Of a stretch of DNA of 64,000 bases, positions 25,163-34,016 are shown one piece after another. The notes under the pieces were generated by a model. The model was not told the DNA's origin. It saw only the letters and a program-made list of their open reading frames with translations, and did not search any database. Origin of the DNA: Variovorax paradoxus (GTDB taxonomy: Bacteria > Pseudomonadota > Gammaproteobacteria > Burkholderiales > Burkholderiaceae_C); assembly GCF_902712855.1 (NCBI RefSeq), contig NZ_LR743507.1:4574001-4638000 (forward strand), in the 5' to 3' direction. The translations under genes were made by a program, and so were the position numbers. The first letter of the stretch is position 1; every line of letters begins with the position of its first letter.

Positions 25163-25401
25163 TCGATCCCGCCCGTGGGGGGATGCAGGTTGCGTCGGCG
25201 CGAGACCACCATGGCGGCGCCCGCGAGCGCCCAGAGCCGCAGGGCACGCTCGAGCGCCTTCGGATGCACAACGTGGTCCTCGCGCAGCCAGTGCGTGAGC
25301 TTCAGCGCGCGCGTGCGGCACGGGCGCTCCCTGAGCTCCATGTAGAGACGCCATGCCGTCTCGTCGGCGGACGGCGCCTCCGGCGCGATTTGCGGGGCCA
25401 C
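25159..25401 (-). CDS. stand-alone FecR-N-terminal-like (DUF4880-like) small protein
   Basis: This 80-residue protein has the segment LTHWLREDHVVHPKALERALRLWALAG, similar to the FecR N-terminal domain and to its neighbours at 24935 and 57509. I chose the GTG at 25401 because GGAG lies eight bases upstream and the size then matches the two other copies. A GTG at 25500, 12 bp after the PepSY gene, would add 33 low-complexity residues. The stop overlaps the next start (ATGA). The C-terminal hydrophobic stretch (LWALAGAAMVV) is short and probably not a membrane helix. Confidence 0.58.
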   Translation of the reverse strand: MAPQIAPEAPSADETAWRLYMELRERPCRTRALKLTHWLREDHVVHPKALERALRLWALAGAAMVVSRRRNLHPPTGGIE

Positions 25402-25512
25402 TGCTGCTACTCCGGCGCTGTGTGGGTTCGGGTGGATGTTCGCCGCGCGCGCTGCGGTCTGCAAGCGGGCGCGCGGCCTCTGATGAAAGTGACGATCCAC
25501 TGCTGCGAATGT

Positions 25513-26844
25513 TCAGCCGCGTGCACCGGCATGCACCACCGGCGCCGTCGAAGGCAGCCCTACCGAAGCAGCGCCTGCGCCATCCTGCTGCAGCCGGCTC
25601 CGGGCCTGGGCGCGGCGCTTGCGCAGCCAGATCACCACGCCGGTCACGCTGAGCATGGCCACCACGAGGCCCATGACCGAGATCAGGATACGCCCCGGCA
25701 AGCCCAGGATGCGCCCCGAATGGACCGGGAACTGCGCCTGCACGAAGATGTCGGCGGCCGTGCCCTTCCAGGGTTCGCTGCTGCCGACGAAGCGGCCGTC
25801 GAGCGCGTCCAGGTACAGCACGCGGTGCCCCACGCCGCCGGCACCGTGTTCGTCCTCCGGCGCATAGAACTGCGCACCGTAGATGCCGAACAGCTGCGCA
25901 TAGAAGAGCTGGCCTACGGGTTCGTCCCAGCCCCGGCGCCGTGCCTCCTGCGTGGCGCTGGCGAGCACGTCGGCATAACCGAGCACCGGCACCACGGGCT
26001 TTTCCTCCGCGGTCGGCGCGCGCTGCTCGAAGGGCGTCGGCGTGGCGTTCGACACCAGCGACATCGCCGGAAAGAACACCTCGCGGTACAGGTTCAGCGA
26101 GAACGCCGTGAACGCGATGACGAACAGCAGCGCCCATGTCCACAGCCCGCCGGCGCGGTGCAGATCGAAGTTGAGCCTGTACGGACCGCCGCCCCACCGG
26201 ATCTTCCACGAGGGCTTCCAGCGCTGCCACCAGCCCTTGCCTGCCGCGGGCGCGCTCGCCGCCGTCTTCTCCGTCTTCTCCGTCTGGCGCGCACGGCGCA
26301 CCGGCAGCGTCAGCCAGAAGCCGGTGAAGCAGTCGATGGTCCAGACCAGCGCGACGGCGCCCAGCAGCCAGACACCCCAGCGATCGATACCCCACATCTT
26401 CGGCAGGTGCAGGCTGTAGTGCAGCACGTAGAGGAAGGAGACGAAGTTCTCCTTGCCCAGCGGCCAGACCGCGCCCCACTCGCGCCGGCCGAGTTCCTCG
26501 CCCGAGGCCGGATCGACGAAGACCTGGTTGAAGCCGGGTTTGAAGAGCTTGCCGGTCGCGCGGTCGACGCGCGGCTCGACGCCGAACGACAGCGAGTGCC
26601 CCGGTTCGGCGGCCATGGGCAGTGCGATCACCATCACCTGCGGATGGCGCGCCTCGATCTGCTGCGCGAGCGCCAGCGGCGGCAGCGCCGGGCCGGTGGC
26701 GCGTGCATCCGTCAGGTGCGGATTGAGCCACTCGTCGATTTCGTGGTCCCACGAGATCACCGCGCCGGTCAAGCCGGAGATGAAGAGGAAGCCCGCGATC
26801 AGCAGGCCGGCCCATTTGTGAAGGGTCACGAGGATCAGGCGCAT
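25513..26844 (-). CDS. PepSY-associated transmembrane protein, putative ferri-siderophore reductase
   Basis: This 443-residue protein has four membrane segments: residues about 8-30 (AGLLIAGFLFISGLTGAVI), 148-168, 215-240 and 375-400. It also has large periplasmic loops with PepSY-like sequence and conserved His residues (LHKWAG, HYSLHLPKMWG, DLHRAGGLW) typical of PepSY-TM proteins. Members such as FpvG of the pyoverdine system reduce ferric siderophore in the periplasm. The start overlaps the TolC-like gene by 10 bp. Placement in an exporter operon supports iron release followed by siderophore recycling. Confidence 0.83.
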   Translation of the reverse strand: MRLILVTLHKWAGLLIAGFLFISGLTGAVISWDHEIDEWLNPHLTDARATGPALPPLALAQQIEARHPQVMVIALPMAAEPGHSLSFGVEPRVDRATGKLFKPGFNQVFVDPASGEELGRREWGAVWPLGKENFVSFLYVLHYSLHLPKMWGIDRWGVWLLGAVALVWTIDCFTGFWLTLPVRRARQTEKTEKTAASAPAAGKGWWQRWKPSWKIRWGGGPYRLNFDLHRAGGLWTWALLFVIAFTAFSLNLYREVFFPAMSLVSNATPTPFEQRAPTAEEKPVVPVLGYADVLASATQEARRRGWDEPVGQLFYAQLFGIYGAQFYAPEDEHGAGGVGHRVLYLDALDGRFVGSSEPWKGTAADIFVQAQFPVHSGRILGLPGRILISVMGLVVAMLSVTGVVIWLRKRRAQARSRLQQDGAGAASVGLPSTAPVVHAGARG

Positions 26845-28292
26845 CGGCTCGTTCCGTCATCGGCGGCGCGCGTCGTGCGGCGGTCGTTCGTCCAGCCGCC
26901 GCCCATCGCGCGGTAGAGCGAGACACGTGCCTGCAGCCGCGCCATGCGCAGTTGCACCGACAGATCCTGCGCCACGTACAGGGTGCGCTGGGCGTCGAGC
27001 AGCGTCAGCAGCGTCTCGGCGCCTGCGCGGTAGCGGGATTCCGACAGCACCGCCGCGCGGCGCGCCTCGGCCAGTTCGGCCGCCTGCGCCTCGGCCTGTG
27101 CGTCGGTGGACGACACGGCATTGAGCGCTGTCTCGGCATCGGCGAACGCAGCGACGATCGCGCCCCGGTACGCGGCGAGCAACTCCCCGCGCCGGGCCTG
27201 CGCCAGACGCCCGCCACCGGCCAGGCGTCCGCCGTCGAAGACCGGCGCCGCCAGTCCTGCGGCGAGGCTGTAGACCGGGTTGTCGAAGAGCCTGCCGAAG
27301 CGCGCCTGCCCGCTGCCCACCGACGCGCCCAGCGACACGGTCGGCAGCAGCGCGGCGCGTGCGGCCAGCACATCGGCATCGGCGGCGGCCAGTTGCGCCT
27401 CGGCGCGGGCGATGTCCGGACGACGCACCAGCAGGGTCGACGGCGTGCCGGCGCCGATGACGGGAATGCGCAGTGCATCGAGCGCGGGCGCGGCCGGTCC
27501 GGACGCCCCGATCTCGGGCGACGTTGCGCCAAGCAGCACCGCGAGCGCAGCCTCGGCGTCGCGCGCCTGCTGCTGCAGCGCCGCCACGCTGCGCTGCTGT
27601 GCGGCCACCAGCCCGCGCTGTTGCGCCAGGTCCAGCGGCGACACGGCGCCGGCACGGCTGCGGGATTCGACCAGTGCCAGCACGCGGCGTGCGTTGTCGA
27701 GATTGCGTTGTGCGATGCCGGTGCGCTCGCGCAGCGCCTGGCCTAGCAGCCATGTGGAAGCGACGCTGGCCGTCACGGTGAGCCGCACGGTGTCGCGCGC
27801 GAACGCACTCGCGCGCAACCCCTGCAGCGCCTCGTCGCGCAACGCGGCGTTGCGGCCCCACAGGTCGAGCTCGTAGCGCGCGGCAAAGGCGGCGCCGTAG
27901 GTGCTGCCGTCGACCGCCGCCAAGCCGCCCAGCCGTCCCTCGCGCGCAGCGTCGAGCGTGGCGGTGACCTGCGGCCGCAGCGCCGCGCCGGCGATGCCGG
28001 CCAGTGCATCGGCTTGCGCCACGCGCGCGGCAGCGGCGGCGAGGTCGTTGCTTTGCGCCTGCGCGCGTGCAACCAGAGCGTCGAGTTCCGCGCTGCCGAA
28101 GCTGCGCCACCAGTCCGCGTCGACCGGGCCGCTGTCCGCAAGAAGCTCTGACGGCGCGGACCGTGCGGCCTGCCAGGCGGCGGGCAGCGCGATCGTGCGG
28201 TCGGCGCGGTCGGCCTGCAAGGCGCAGCCGGCCAGCAACGCCGCGCACGACAGCACCGGACCCAGGCGGAATGCAAGCGGCGCGTGCGGCAT
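26835..28292 (-). CDS. TolC/OprM-type outer-membrane efflux lipoprotein
   Basis: This 485-residue protein starts with a lipoprotein signal (LLAGC, Cys about 19) and contains the two long outer-membrane-efflux repeats of the NodT/OprM family (for example YELDLWGRNAALRDEALQGL and LLVRRPDIARAEAQLAAADADVLAARAALLPTVSL). It forms the outer-membrane channel of a tripartite exporter with the adjacent MacA- and MacB-like proteins. The ATG at 28292 is 2 bp after the macB stop. By analogy with PvdR-PvdT-OpmQ it should release new or recycled siderophore from the periplasm. Confidence 0.9.
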   Translation of the reverse strand: MPHAPLAFRLGPVLSCAALLAGCALQADRADRTIALPAAWQAARSAPSELLADSGPVDADWWRSFGSAELDALVARAQAQSNDLAAAAARVAQADALAGIAGAALRPQVTATLDAAREGRLGGLAAVDGSTYGAAFAARYELDLWGRNAALRDEALQGLRASAFARDTVRLTVTASVASTWLLGQALRERTGIAQRNLDNARRVLALVESRSRAGAVSPLDLAQQRGLVAAQQRSVAALQQQARDAEAALAVLLGATSPEIGASGPAAPALDALRIPVIGAGTPSTLLVRRPDIARAEAQLAAADADVLAARAALLPTVSLGASVGSGQARFGRLFDNPVYSLAAGLAAPVFDGGRLAGGGRLAQARRGELLAAYRGAIVAAFADAETALNAVSSTDAQAEAQAAELAEARRAAVLSESRYRAGAETLLTLLDAQRTLYVAQDLSVQLRMARLQARVSLYRAMGGGWTNDRRTTRAADDGTSRCA

Positions 28293-28294
28293 CG

Positions 28295-30316
28295 TCACTC
28301 CCCCGCCAGCGCTACGACCGGATCGAGCCGGGCGGCGTTGCGCGCCGGCATGAAGCCGAAGATCAGGCCGGTCAGCACCGCGCAGCCGAAGGCGCCGACG
28401 CTCGCCAGCAACGAGAAGAGCACGGGCACGCCGGCCAGCATCAGCCCGACCACGATGCACACCCCCGCGGCCACGCCGGCCGTGCCGCCCACCGACGTCA
28501 CGAGCACGGCCTCGGTCATGAACTGGCGAAGAATGTCGCGCTGCCGGGCGCCGGTCGCCATGCGGATGCCGATCTCGCGCGTGCGCTCGCGCACCGTCAT
28601 CAGCATCACGTTCATCACGCCGATACCGCCCACGACGAGCGACACCACGGCGATCAGGCCGAGCATCAGCGTCATGGCGCGCGCGGTCTCGGTCTGCACG
28701 CGCAAGGCCTCCACGCGGTTCCAGATGCGCACCTCGCGGCCGGGCTGCTGGCGCGCCAGCTGGGCCTCGATGGCCTCGGCGGTCTCCTGGGCGCGCTCGA
28801 TGTCGTGCACCTTCACCGCGATCCACGTCGGGTTCGGATGGCCGTAGATGCGGGTGGTGGCCGCGGACAGCGGCACCACCACGCGGTCGTCCTGGTCTTC
28901 ACCGTCGTTGGCGCCCTTGGCGGCCAGCACGCCGACGACCTGGAACGGCACCTTGTCGACCAGGATGTCCTGCCCGACCGGATGCTGGCCGTCCGCGAAC
29001 AGCAGCTTGCGCACGGTCTGGCCGATCACCGCGACCTTGGCGACGCGACGCTCGTCGCCCGCATCGAACATCACCCCCTCGGCCACGCCCCAGCCGAGCA
29101 CCGGCGAGAAATCGACTGTGGCGCCGCCGCCCTCGGTCAGGTGGTCGACGTTGCCGCGGCGCACCACCACCTTGTCCTCGATGTAGGGCGCGACGCCTTC
29201 CACGTTGGGCAGCAGGCGGATGGCGTCCGCGTCGTCCAGCGTCAGCGGCGCGCCGGGGTTGCGCGAACTCGCGACCTGGGCCGAGACGAACATGGTGCGC
29301 GTTCCGAAGGTCTCGAACTGCGCCATCACCTTCTGCTGCGAACCGCCGCCGACCGCGAGCATCACGATGACCGACGCCACGCCGATCACGATGCCCAGCA
29401 GGGTGAGCCCTGTGCGGAACCGGTTGCTCCACATCACGCGCCAGGCGGTGCGCGTGGCCTCCCGCATGTCCGCGGCCACGGAGGCACCGCCGCCGCGGGC
29501 GTCCTGCAGGTCGATCGACCGGGGCGGCACGGTGTCTGCCGGCGCGCTGGCGGCGCCGGAGTCCTCGACGATCCGCCCGTCGCGGATCTCGATGATGCGC
29601 CGCGCCTGCGCGGCCACCGAGCGATCGTGCGTGATGAGGATGATGGTGTGGCCCGCGTCCGCCAGCTCGTGCAGCAGCGCCATCACCTCGGCGCCGCTCC
29701 TGCTGTCGAGGGCGCCGGTGGGCTCGTCGGCCAGGATGATGCGCCCGCCGTTCATCAGCGCGCGAGCGATCGCCACGCGCTGTTGCTGTCCGCCGGAGAG
29801 CTGGTGCGGCCGGTGGTGCAGCCGGGCGCCCATGCCGAGCCGCTCCAGCAGCGCCACCGCGCGCGCGTGGCGCTCGGCCTCGGGCATGTCGGCGTAGAGC
29901 GCGGGGATTTCGGTGTTCTCGAGCACCGATTCGCTGGGCACCAGGTGGTAGCCCTGGAACACGAAACCGAAGGCCTCGCGGCGCAGCCAGGCCAGCGCGT
30001 CGGCGTCGAGCGTGGACACGTCGCGTCCATCGAACAGGTAATGCCCGGCGCTTGCCCGGTCGAGGCAGCCGAGGATGTGCATCAGCGTCGACTTGCCCGA
30101 TCCCGACGCGCCGACGATGGCAACGAACTCCCCCGCGTACAGCCGCAGCGAAATGCCGTGCAGCACCGTCACTGCGGGGCTGCCCTCGACGCCATCCGCA
30201 TCGCCCGCCTTGCCTTCGCGCGTGCCGCCGTAGGACTTGCGGATGTCCTGCAGTTCGATCAGCGGACGGCGCGCCTCGCCGCGCCCGTTCGCGCTCTCGC
30301 TCGTGACCGGCGTCAT
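28295..30316 (-). CDS. macB: MacB-type ABC transporter (ATPase-permease fusion)
   Basis: This 673-residue protein has an N-terminal ATPase with Walker A GASGSGKST (about residue 75), the signature LSGGQQQRVAIARAL and Walker B IILADEP. Four membrane segments follow: one near residue 305, then three in the last 150 residues, with a large periplasmic MacB domain between. Its start overlaps the macA stop (ATGA at 30313-30316). A poorly conserved insert (about residues 31-46) precedes the first ATPase strand. In this context it is the PvdT-like motor of the siderophore export or recycling complex rather than a macrolide pump, although drug efflux cannot be excluded. Confidence 0.9.
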   Translation of the reverse strand: MTPVTSESANGRGEARRPLIELQDIRKSYGGTREGKAGDADGVEGSPAVTVLHGISLRLYAGEFVAIVGASGSGKSTLMHILGCLDRASAGHYLFDGRDVSTLDADALAWLRREAFGFVFQGYHLVPSESVLENTEIPALYADMPEAERHARAVALLERLGMGARLHHRPHQLSGGQQQRVAIARALMNGGRIILADEPTGALDSRSGAEVMALLHELADAGHTIILITHDRSVAAQARRIIEIRDGRIVEDSGAASAPADTVPPRSIDLQDARGGGASVAADMREATRTAWRVMWSNRFRTGLTLLGIVIGVASVIVMLAVGGGSQQKVMAQFETFGTRTMFVSAQVASSRNPGAPLTLDDADAIRLLPNVEGVAPYIEDKVVVRRGNVDHLTEGGGATVDFSPVLGWGVAEGVMFDAGDERRVAKVAVIGQTVRKLLFADGQHPVGQDILVDKVPFQVVGVLAAKGANDGEDQDDRVVVPLSAATTRIYGHPNPTWIAVKVHDIERAQETAEAIEAQLARQQPGREVRIWNRVEALRVQTETARAMTLMLGLIAVVSLVVGGIGVMNVMLMTVRERTREIGIRMATGARQRDILRQFMTEAVLVTSVGGTAGVAAGVCIVVGLMLAGVPVLFSLLASVGAFGCAVLTGLIFGFMPARNAARLDPVVALAGE

Positions 30317-31485
30317 TTCGTGGACGCCTTGCCCAGCACGATGCGTTCGCCGGCCTGTGCGCCCTCGAGCACCTGCCCGGCCAGCCGGTTGCGCACGCCG
30401 ATGCGCAACTCGCGCGGCTCCACCTTGCCGTCGGGGCGCAGCACCCGCGCGGTGAAGCGGTCATGGCTGCCGGCCACGGGCGTCAGCGCGGCCAGCGGCA
30501 CGGACAGCGCGTCCCGCTGCGCATGCTCGACGAACGACACCTTGGCGGTCATCTGCGGCATCAGCTCGCCGTCGGCGTTGTCCACGTCGAACAGCGCCGT
30601 ATAGACGACGACCTTGCTGGCCGCCGCCGACTGGCGCGCACTGCTGTCGCTGCCGCCCTGCTTGTTTTCCGGCACCGGCGGCGCGGGCAGCAGCTGGCGC
30701 ACCTTGCTCTGCCACTGGCGCCGGTTCTCGCCGAGGGTGGTGAAGTACACGGGCATGCCCGCCTTGATGCGCCGCACATCGGCCTCCGACACCTCGGACC
30801 ACACCGTCATCGCCGAAAGGTCGGCGATGCGCAGCACGTTCGGCGTCTGGTAGGTGGCATTGAGCGTCTGGCCTTCGCGCGCCTCCACCGACACGATGGT
30901 GCCGGCCATCGGCGCATAGATGCGGGTGTAGCCCAGGCGCGCCTCGTCGGCCTTCAGCGTGGCCTGGGTCTGCGCGATCTGTGCCTCGAGGTTGCGCACG
31001 CGCGCAGCGGCCGAGGCGAGCGTCGCCTCGGCGGCCTGCACGTCCTCGTCGCGCGTGGCGCCGTCCGCCGCCATCTGCCGCTGGCGCGCCTGCTGCTGCA
31101 AGGCCAGGCGGTGCTGAGCCTGCTGATCGTCGCGCTGGGCCCGCAGGCCGGCCAGCGACGCACGGCCCGCGTCCACCGTGGCCTGCTGCACGCTCGGATC
31201 GATCTCGACCAGCAGCTGCCCCTTGGCGACGACGTCGCCGGGCTGCACGCGCAGTGCCATGATCTGGCCGGAGACCTGCGCGCCCACGTCGACGTAGTGT
31301 CGCGGCTGCAGCACGCCCAGCGCGGTGACGCTCGACTCGATCGTGGCGTGCGCCAGCGGCACCGAGTCGAAACCTTCGGTACCGCCGCGCCCCCACAACA
31401 GGCCCGCACCCGCGGCGGCCGCGAGGGAGCCCAGCACCAGGGCCACCACATGGCGGCGCCCGGCGCCTTTTCTTGCACCCATCAA
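30313..31485 (-). CDS. macA: MacA-type periplasmic adaptor protein
   Basis: This 390-residue protein has one N-terminal membrane anchor (VVALVLGSLAAAAGAGLLW), a biotinyl-lipoyl-like domain (VGAQVSGQIMALRVQPGDVVAKGQLLVEIDP), a helical hairpin (about residues 105-170, with heptad-like Ala/Gln) and beta-barrel domains. It links the MacB-like permease to the outer-membrane channel. It lies 12 bp after the Fur-like gene and overlaps macB. The adaptor resembles PvdR of the pyoverdine exporter in gene context. Confidence 0.9.
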   Translation of the reverse strand: MMGARKGAGRRHVVALVLGSLAAAAGAGLLWGRGGTEGFDSVPLAHATIESSVTALGVLQPRHYVDVGAQVSGQIMALRVQPGDVVAKGQLLVEIDPSVQQATVDAGRASLAGLRAQRDDQQAQHRLALQQQARQRQMAADGATRDEDVQAAEATLASAAARVRNLEAQIAQTQATLKADEARLGYTRIYAPMAGTIVSVEAREGQTLNATYQTPNVLRIADLSAMTVWSEVSEADVRRIKAGMPVYFTTLGENRRQWQSKVRQLLPAPPVPENKQGGSDSSARQSAAASKVVVYTALFDVDNADGELMPQMTAKVSFVEHAQRDALSVPLAALTPVAGSHDRFTARVLRPDGKVEPRELRIGVRNRLAGQVLEGAQAGERIVLGKASTK

Positions 31486-31497
31486 GCAGACACCCCG

Positions 31498-32094
31498 TTA
31501 GGCCGAGAGGCGATGCGTGCGCGGCCGCGCATGGAAACCGGCCATCGGCAGCATGGCACCGCCACTGCCGCCACCGCCGCCCGCCTCGCCGAGCCCGCGC
31601 GCGCTGCGCGCAGCATCGCCCGGATTGCGGCATGTCGTGCACGGTCCATGGATCTGCACGTCGAATGCGCCCACGGACGGCAGTCCGCGGCTCAACGCCA
31701 CGCGCGCGAGCACTTCATGGAGATCGCGGTCGTGCACCTCGGCAACCACGCCGCAGTCGCCGCAGCGCATGCGCACCGCGTCCGAACCCGCGTCCGGCGC
31801 CTGGTAGCGGAACACCGCCAGCGCACCGCCGCGGCTGCGCACCCATTCCCGCACGATGAGACCGCAGCGCTCGAACTCCTTGAGGATGCGGTACACGGTG
31901 GTCAGGCTCACCGATGTGCCCCGCAGCAGCATGCGGCGGAACACCTCTTCGCCGCGCTGCCATTCCGTGCCGGCATCTGCCAGCGTCTGGAGCACGCAAA
32001 GGCGGACCACCGACGGACGCAACCCCGCCGCCCGCAGTTGCGACATGAAGGCGGGCCGCGGACCGGCCTCCCGTGCTTGCGACTCGTCGTTCAT
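31498..32094 (-). CDS. Fur-family regulator lacking the usual sensor histidines
   Basis: This 198-residue protein has the Fur winged helix (LRAAGLRPSVVRLCVLQTLADAG and SLTTVYRILKEFERCGLIV) and both structural zinc pairs, CGDC and CTTC. The segment before the first pair reads GSDAVRMRCGDCG, where typical Fur has HHDHxxCxxCG, so most of the usual regulatory metal ligands are absent. The last 35 residues are an unusual Gly/Arg/His-containing tail. Its start overlaps the exporter stop (ATGA), and it sits inside the export operon. It may be a local regulator that senses something other than iron. Confidence 0.82.
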   Translation of the reverse strand: MNDESQAREAGPRPAFMSQLRAAGLRPSVVRLCVLQTLADAGTEWQRGEEVFRRMLLRGTSVSLTTVYRILKEFERCGLIVREWVRSRGGALAVFRYQAPDAGSDAVRMRCGDCGVVAEVHDRDLHEVLARVALSRGLPSVGAFDVQIHGPCTTCRNPGDAARSARGLGEAGGGGGSGGAMLPMAGFHARPRTHRLSA

Positions 32095-33770
32095 GCGGCA
32101 AGGCTCTCCAGCTGGACATGCGCCCGGTCTTCCGCGATGCGGCCCGCGCGCATGGTGATCACGCGGTCGGCCAGGTGGAAGTAGCGGTCGTCGTGCGAGA
32201 TCACCACCAGCAGATGCCCCTTGGCACGCAGCTCGGGCAGCAGCTCGGTGTAGAACAGGTGGCGGAAGGTCGGGTCCTGGTCGGCGGCCCATTCGTCGAA
32301 CACCAGCACGGGCCGGCCCTCGAGGTAGGCATGCACCAGCGCCAGGCGCTTGCGCTGGCCGGTCGACAGGTCGGTGGTGGTGAAGGAGCCGTCCTTCACG
32401 GAGACCTTGTGGGCGATCTCCAGGCGCTCGAGGTACGGCAGCGCCGCTTCGGGCAGGCCGGTGGTCGCGCCGCCCGGAGCGTCGGCGACGAGATCCTCGA
32501 ACAGGTAGAAGTCGGAGAACACCGTGGTGAACAGCTGCCGGTAGTCGTCGCGGCCCTCCGGCGCCACGGCCTTGCCGTCGACCAGGATCTCGCCGCCCTG
32601 CGGCGCGTACAGGCCCAACAGCAGCTTGATCATCGTGGTCTTGCCGGAACCGTTGTCGCCCACCACGAACACCAGTTCGCCCTTGTGCAGCCGCAGGTCG
32701 ATCGGTCCGAGCACGAAGGCGTCGCTGCCCTCGGCCGCCTCGAAGGCGTAGCGCACGCCGCGCATCTCGATGGCACCGCCCAGCCGCACGTCGCTGGGCG
32801 CGCGGTCCAGGTGCAGGTGCGGCTCGGGGCTGGCGAAGCGGGTCGACAGGTCGGCGATGCGCTGGAACGCCACCTTGGCGCGGCCCACGCCCGGCAGCGC
32901 GCCGGCGATCTGGTCCATCGGGCCCTTGAGGAACAGCAGCACCAGCACGAAGCCGCTCAGCACCACGGGGTCGGTGTCGCGGAACGCCGCCCATCCGAGG
33001 ATGAGCGCGATCAGCAGGAAGAACAATGCCGAGCCGAAGGCGGTGGCGACCACGTAGGTGTTGATCGCGCGGCTGTTGACGGTGCGGATGTTGTCGACGA
33101 TGCGTTCGATCTGCGAGCCGAACACCAGCGCACGGCGTGCCCGGTGCATGCGCAGTTCCTTGGCGCCCTCGCTGATGCCGCGGTAGGCCTTGTGCAGCTG
33201 CTCCTCGTAGTCGCGCGCCTTCCAGAAGCCCGCCACGCCGCGCGACTGCGCCATCACCTGGATCGAGGCGCCTGCGACCAGCGCCACCAGCAGGATGCCG
33301 AACAGCGGTGGCGACAGCACCGCCAGGTAGGCGAGGCATCCCAGGGCGATGGCCAGCGCAATCAGCGTCTCGGAAAGCGCGAAGGCCACGTCGCTGATCA
33401 TGTCCACGTCCTGCGACAGCACCGGCATGAGCCGGTGCGTGCGGTAGCGCTCCAGCGCGTCGATCGGCGCCGACAGGATCTTCTGGGCCAGGCTCTTGCG
33501 CACCTGCGACACCAGCCGTTGGCCCACGAGGTTGGTCGAGACGTCCGAGACGACCCGGCCGAGCAGCGCGACCGCGCACAACGAGACAAAGGTCAGCAGC
33601 AGCCCGCCGGCCAGTCCGCCGGGCGTGTTCAGCACCTTGTTGATGGTGGCCAGCAGCGACACCGTGGCCATGCCGGCGCCGATGCCGGTGACGGCCGACA
33701 ACACCATCCACGGAAGAAAGGGCTTCAGCAGGCGCCGGATCTCGGCGGCATTGCCATTCGAAGATGTCAT
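32091..33770 (-). CDS. cyclic-peptide-type ABC exporter (PvdE/SyrD-like)
   Basis: This 559-residue half-transporter has six membrane segments in residues 15-300 and a C-terminal ATPase with Walker A VGDNGSGKTT, the signature LSTGQRKRLAL and Walker B PVLVFDEWAA. This family moves nonribosomal peptides such as the pyoverdine precursor across the inner membrane. It is the first gene of the leftward eight-gene run and is divergent from fhuF. It probably carries the acylated NRPS product to the periplasm, with the MacAB-TolC set finishing export. Confidence 0.92.
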   Translation of the reverse strand: MTSSNGNAAEIRRLLKPFLPWMVLSAVTGIGAGMATVSLLATINKVLNTPGGLAGGLLLTFVSLCAVALLGRVVSDVSTNLVGQRLVSQVRKSLAQKILSAPIDALERYRTHRLMPVLSQDVDMISDVAFALSETLIALAIALGCLAYLAVLSPPLFGILLVALVAGASIQVMAQSRGVAGFWKARDYEEQLHKAYRGISEGAKELRMHRARRALVFGSQIERIVDNIRTVNSRAINTYVVATAFGSALFFLLIALILGWAAFRDTDPVVLSGFVLVLLFLKGPMDQIAGALPGVGRAKVAFQRIADLSTRFASPEPHLHLDRAPSDVRLGGAIEMRGVRYAFEAAEGSDAFVLGPIDLRLHKGELVFVVGDNGSGKTTMIKLLLGLYAPQGGEILVDGKAVAPEGRDDYRQLFTTVFSDFYLFEDLVADAPGGATTGLPEAALPYLERLEIAHKVSVKDGSFTTTDLSTGQRKRLALVHAYLEGRPVLVFDEWAADQDPTFRHLFYTELLPELRAKGHLLVVISHDDRYFHLADRVITMRAGRIAEDRAHVQLESLAA

Positions 33771-33837
33771 GCGAAGGTCTTTCCGCCCCGTGGGCGACTG
33801 CGGACCGGCAGCATGGACCTCCCTGCAACCGGACGGA

Positions 33838-33861
33838 TAACGAGTGGAAGACGACCGCGCT
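33838..33861 (+). promoter_or_regulatory. candidate ECF-sigma promoter upstream of fhuF
   Basis: TAAC and CGCT are separated by 16 bp. The pattern resembles the TAAC-16 bp-CGTT element before mbtH (57408-57431) and the general form of PvdS/OrbS-type promoters. Only two examples were found, so confidence is low. Confidence 0.3.
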
Positions 33862-33923
33862 GCGCGCGCCATGGTCGCCGGCAGCCTGGGCCGCTCCCCA
33901 TTCAACGGTCGGGCCCGCGAAAT

Positions 33924-33944
33924 GTTCATGGGCGGCCCGTGAAC
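33924..33944. promoter_or_regulatory. palindrome in the exporter-fhuF divergent region
   Basis: GTTCATGGGC and GCCCGTGAAC pair around a single G with one mismatch. It is the only long inverted repeat in the 246-bp divergent region and could bind the locus regulator. No classical Fur box is visible here. Confidence 0.4.
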
Positions 33945-34016
33945 ACCGGCGCCCTCCATCCGTCCTAGCTCCATGCACGCCGAATTCCGTCCGCCTTCAG
34001 GCCGCCAGGCACGACC

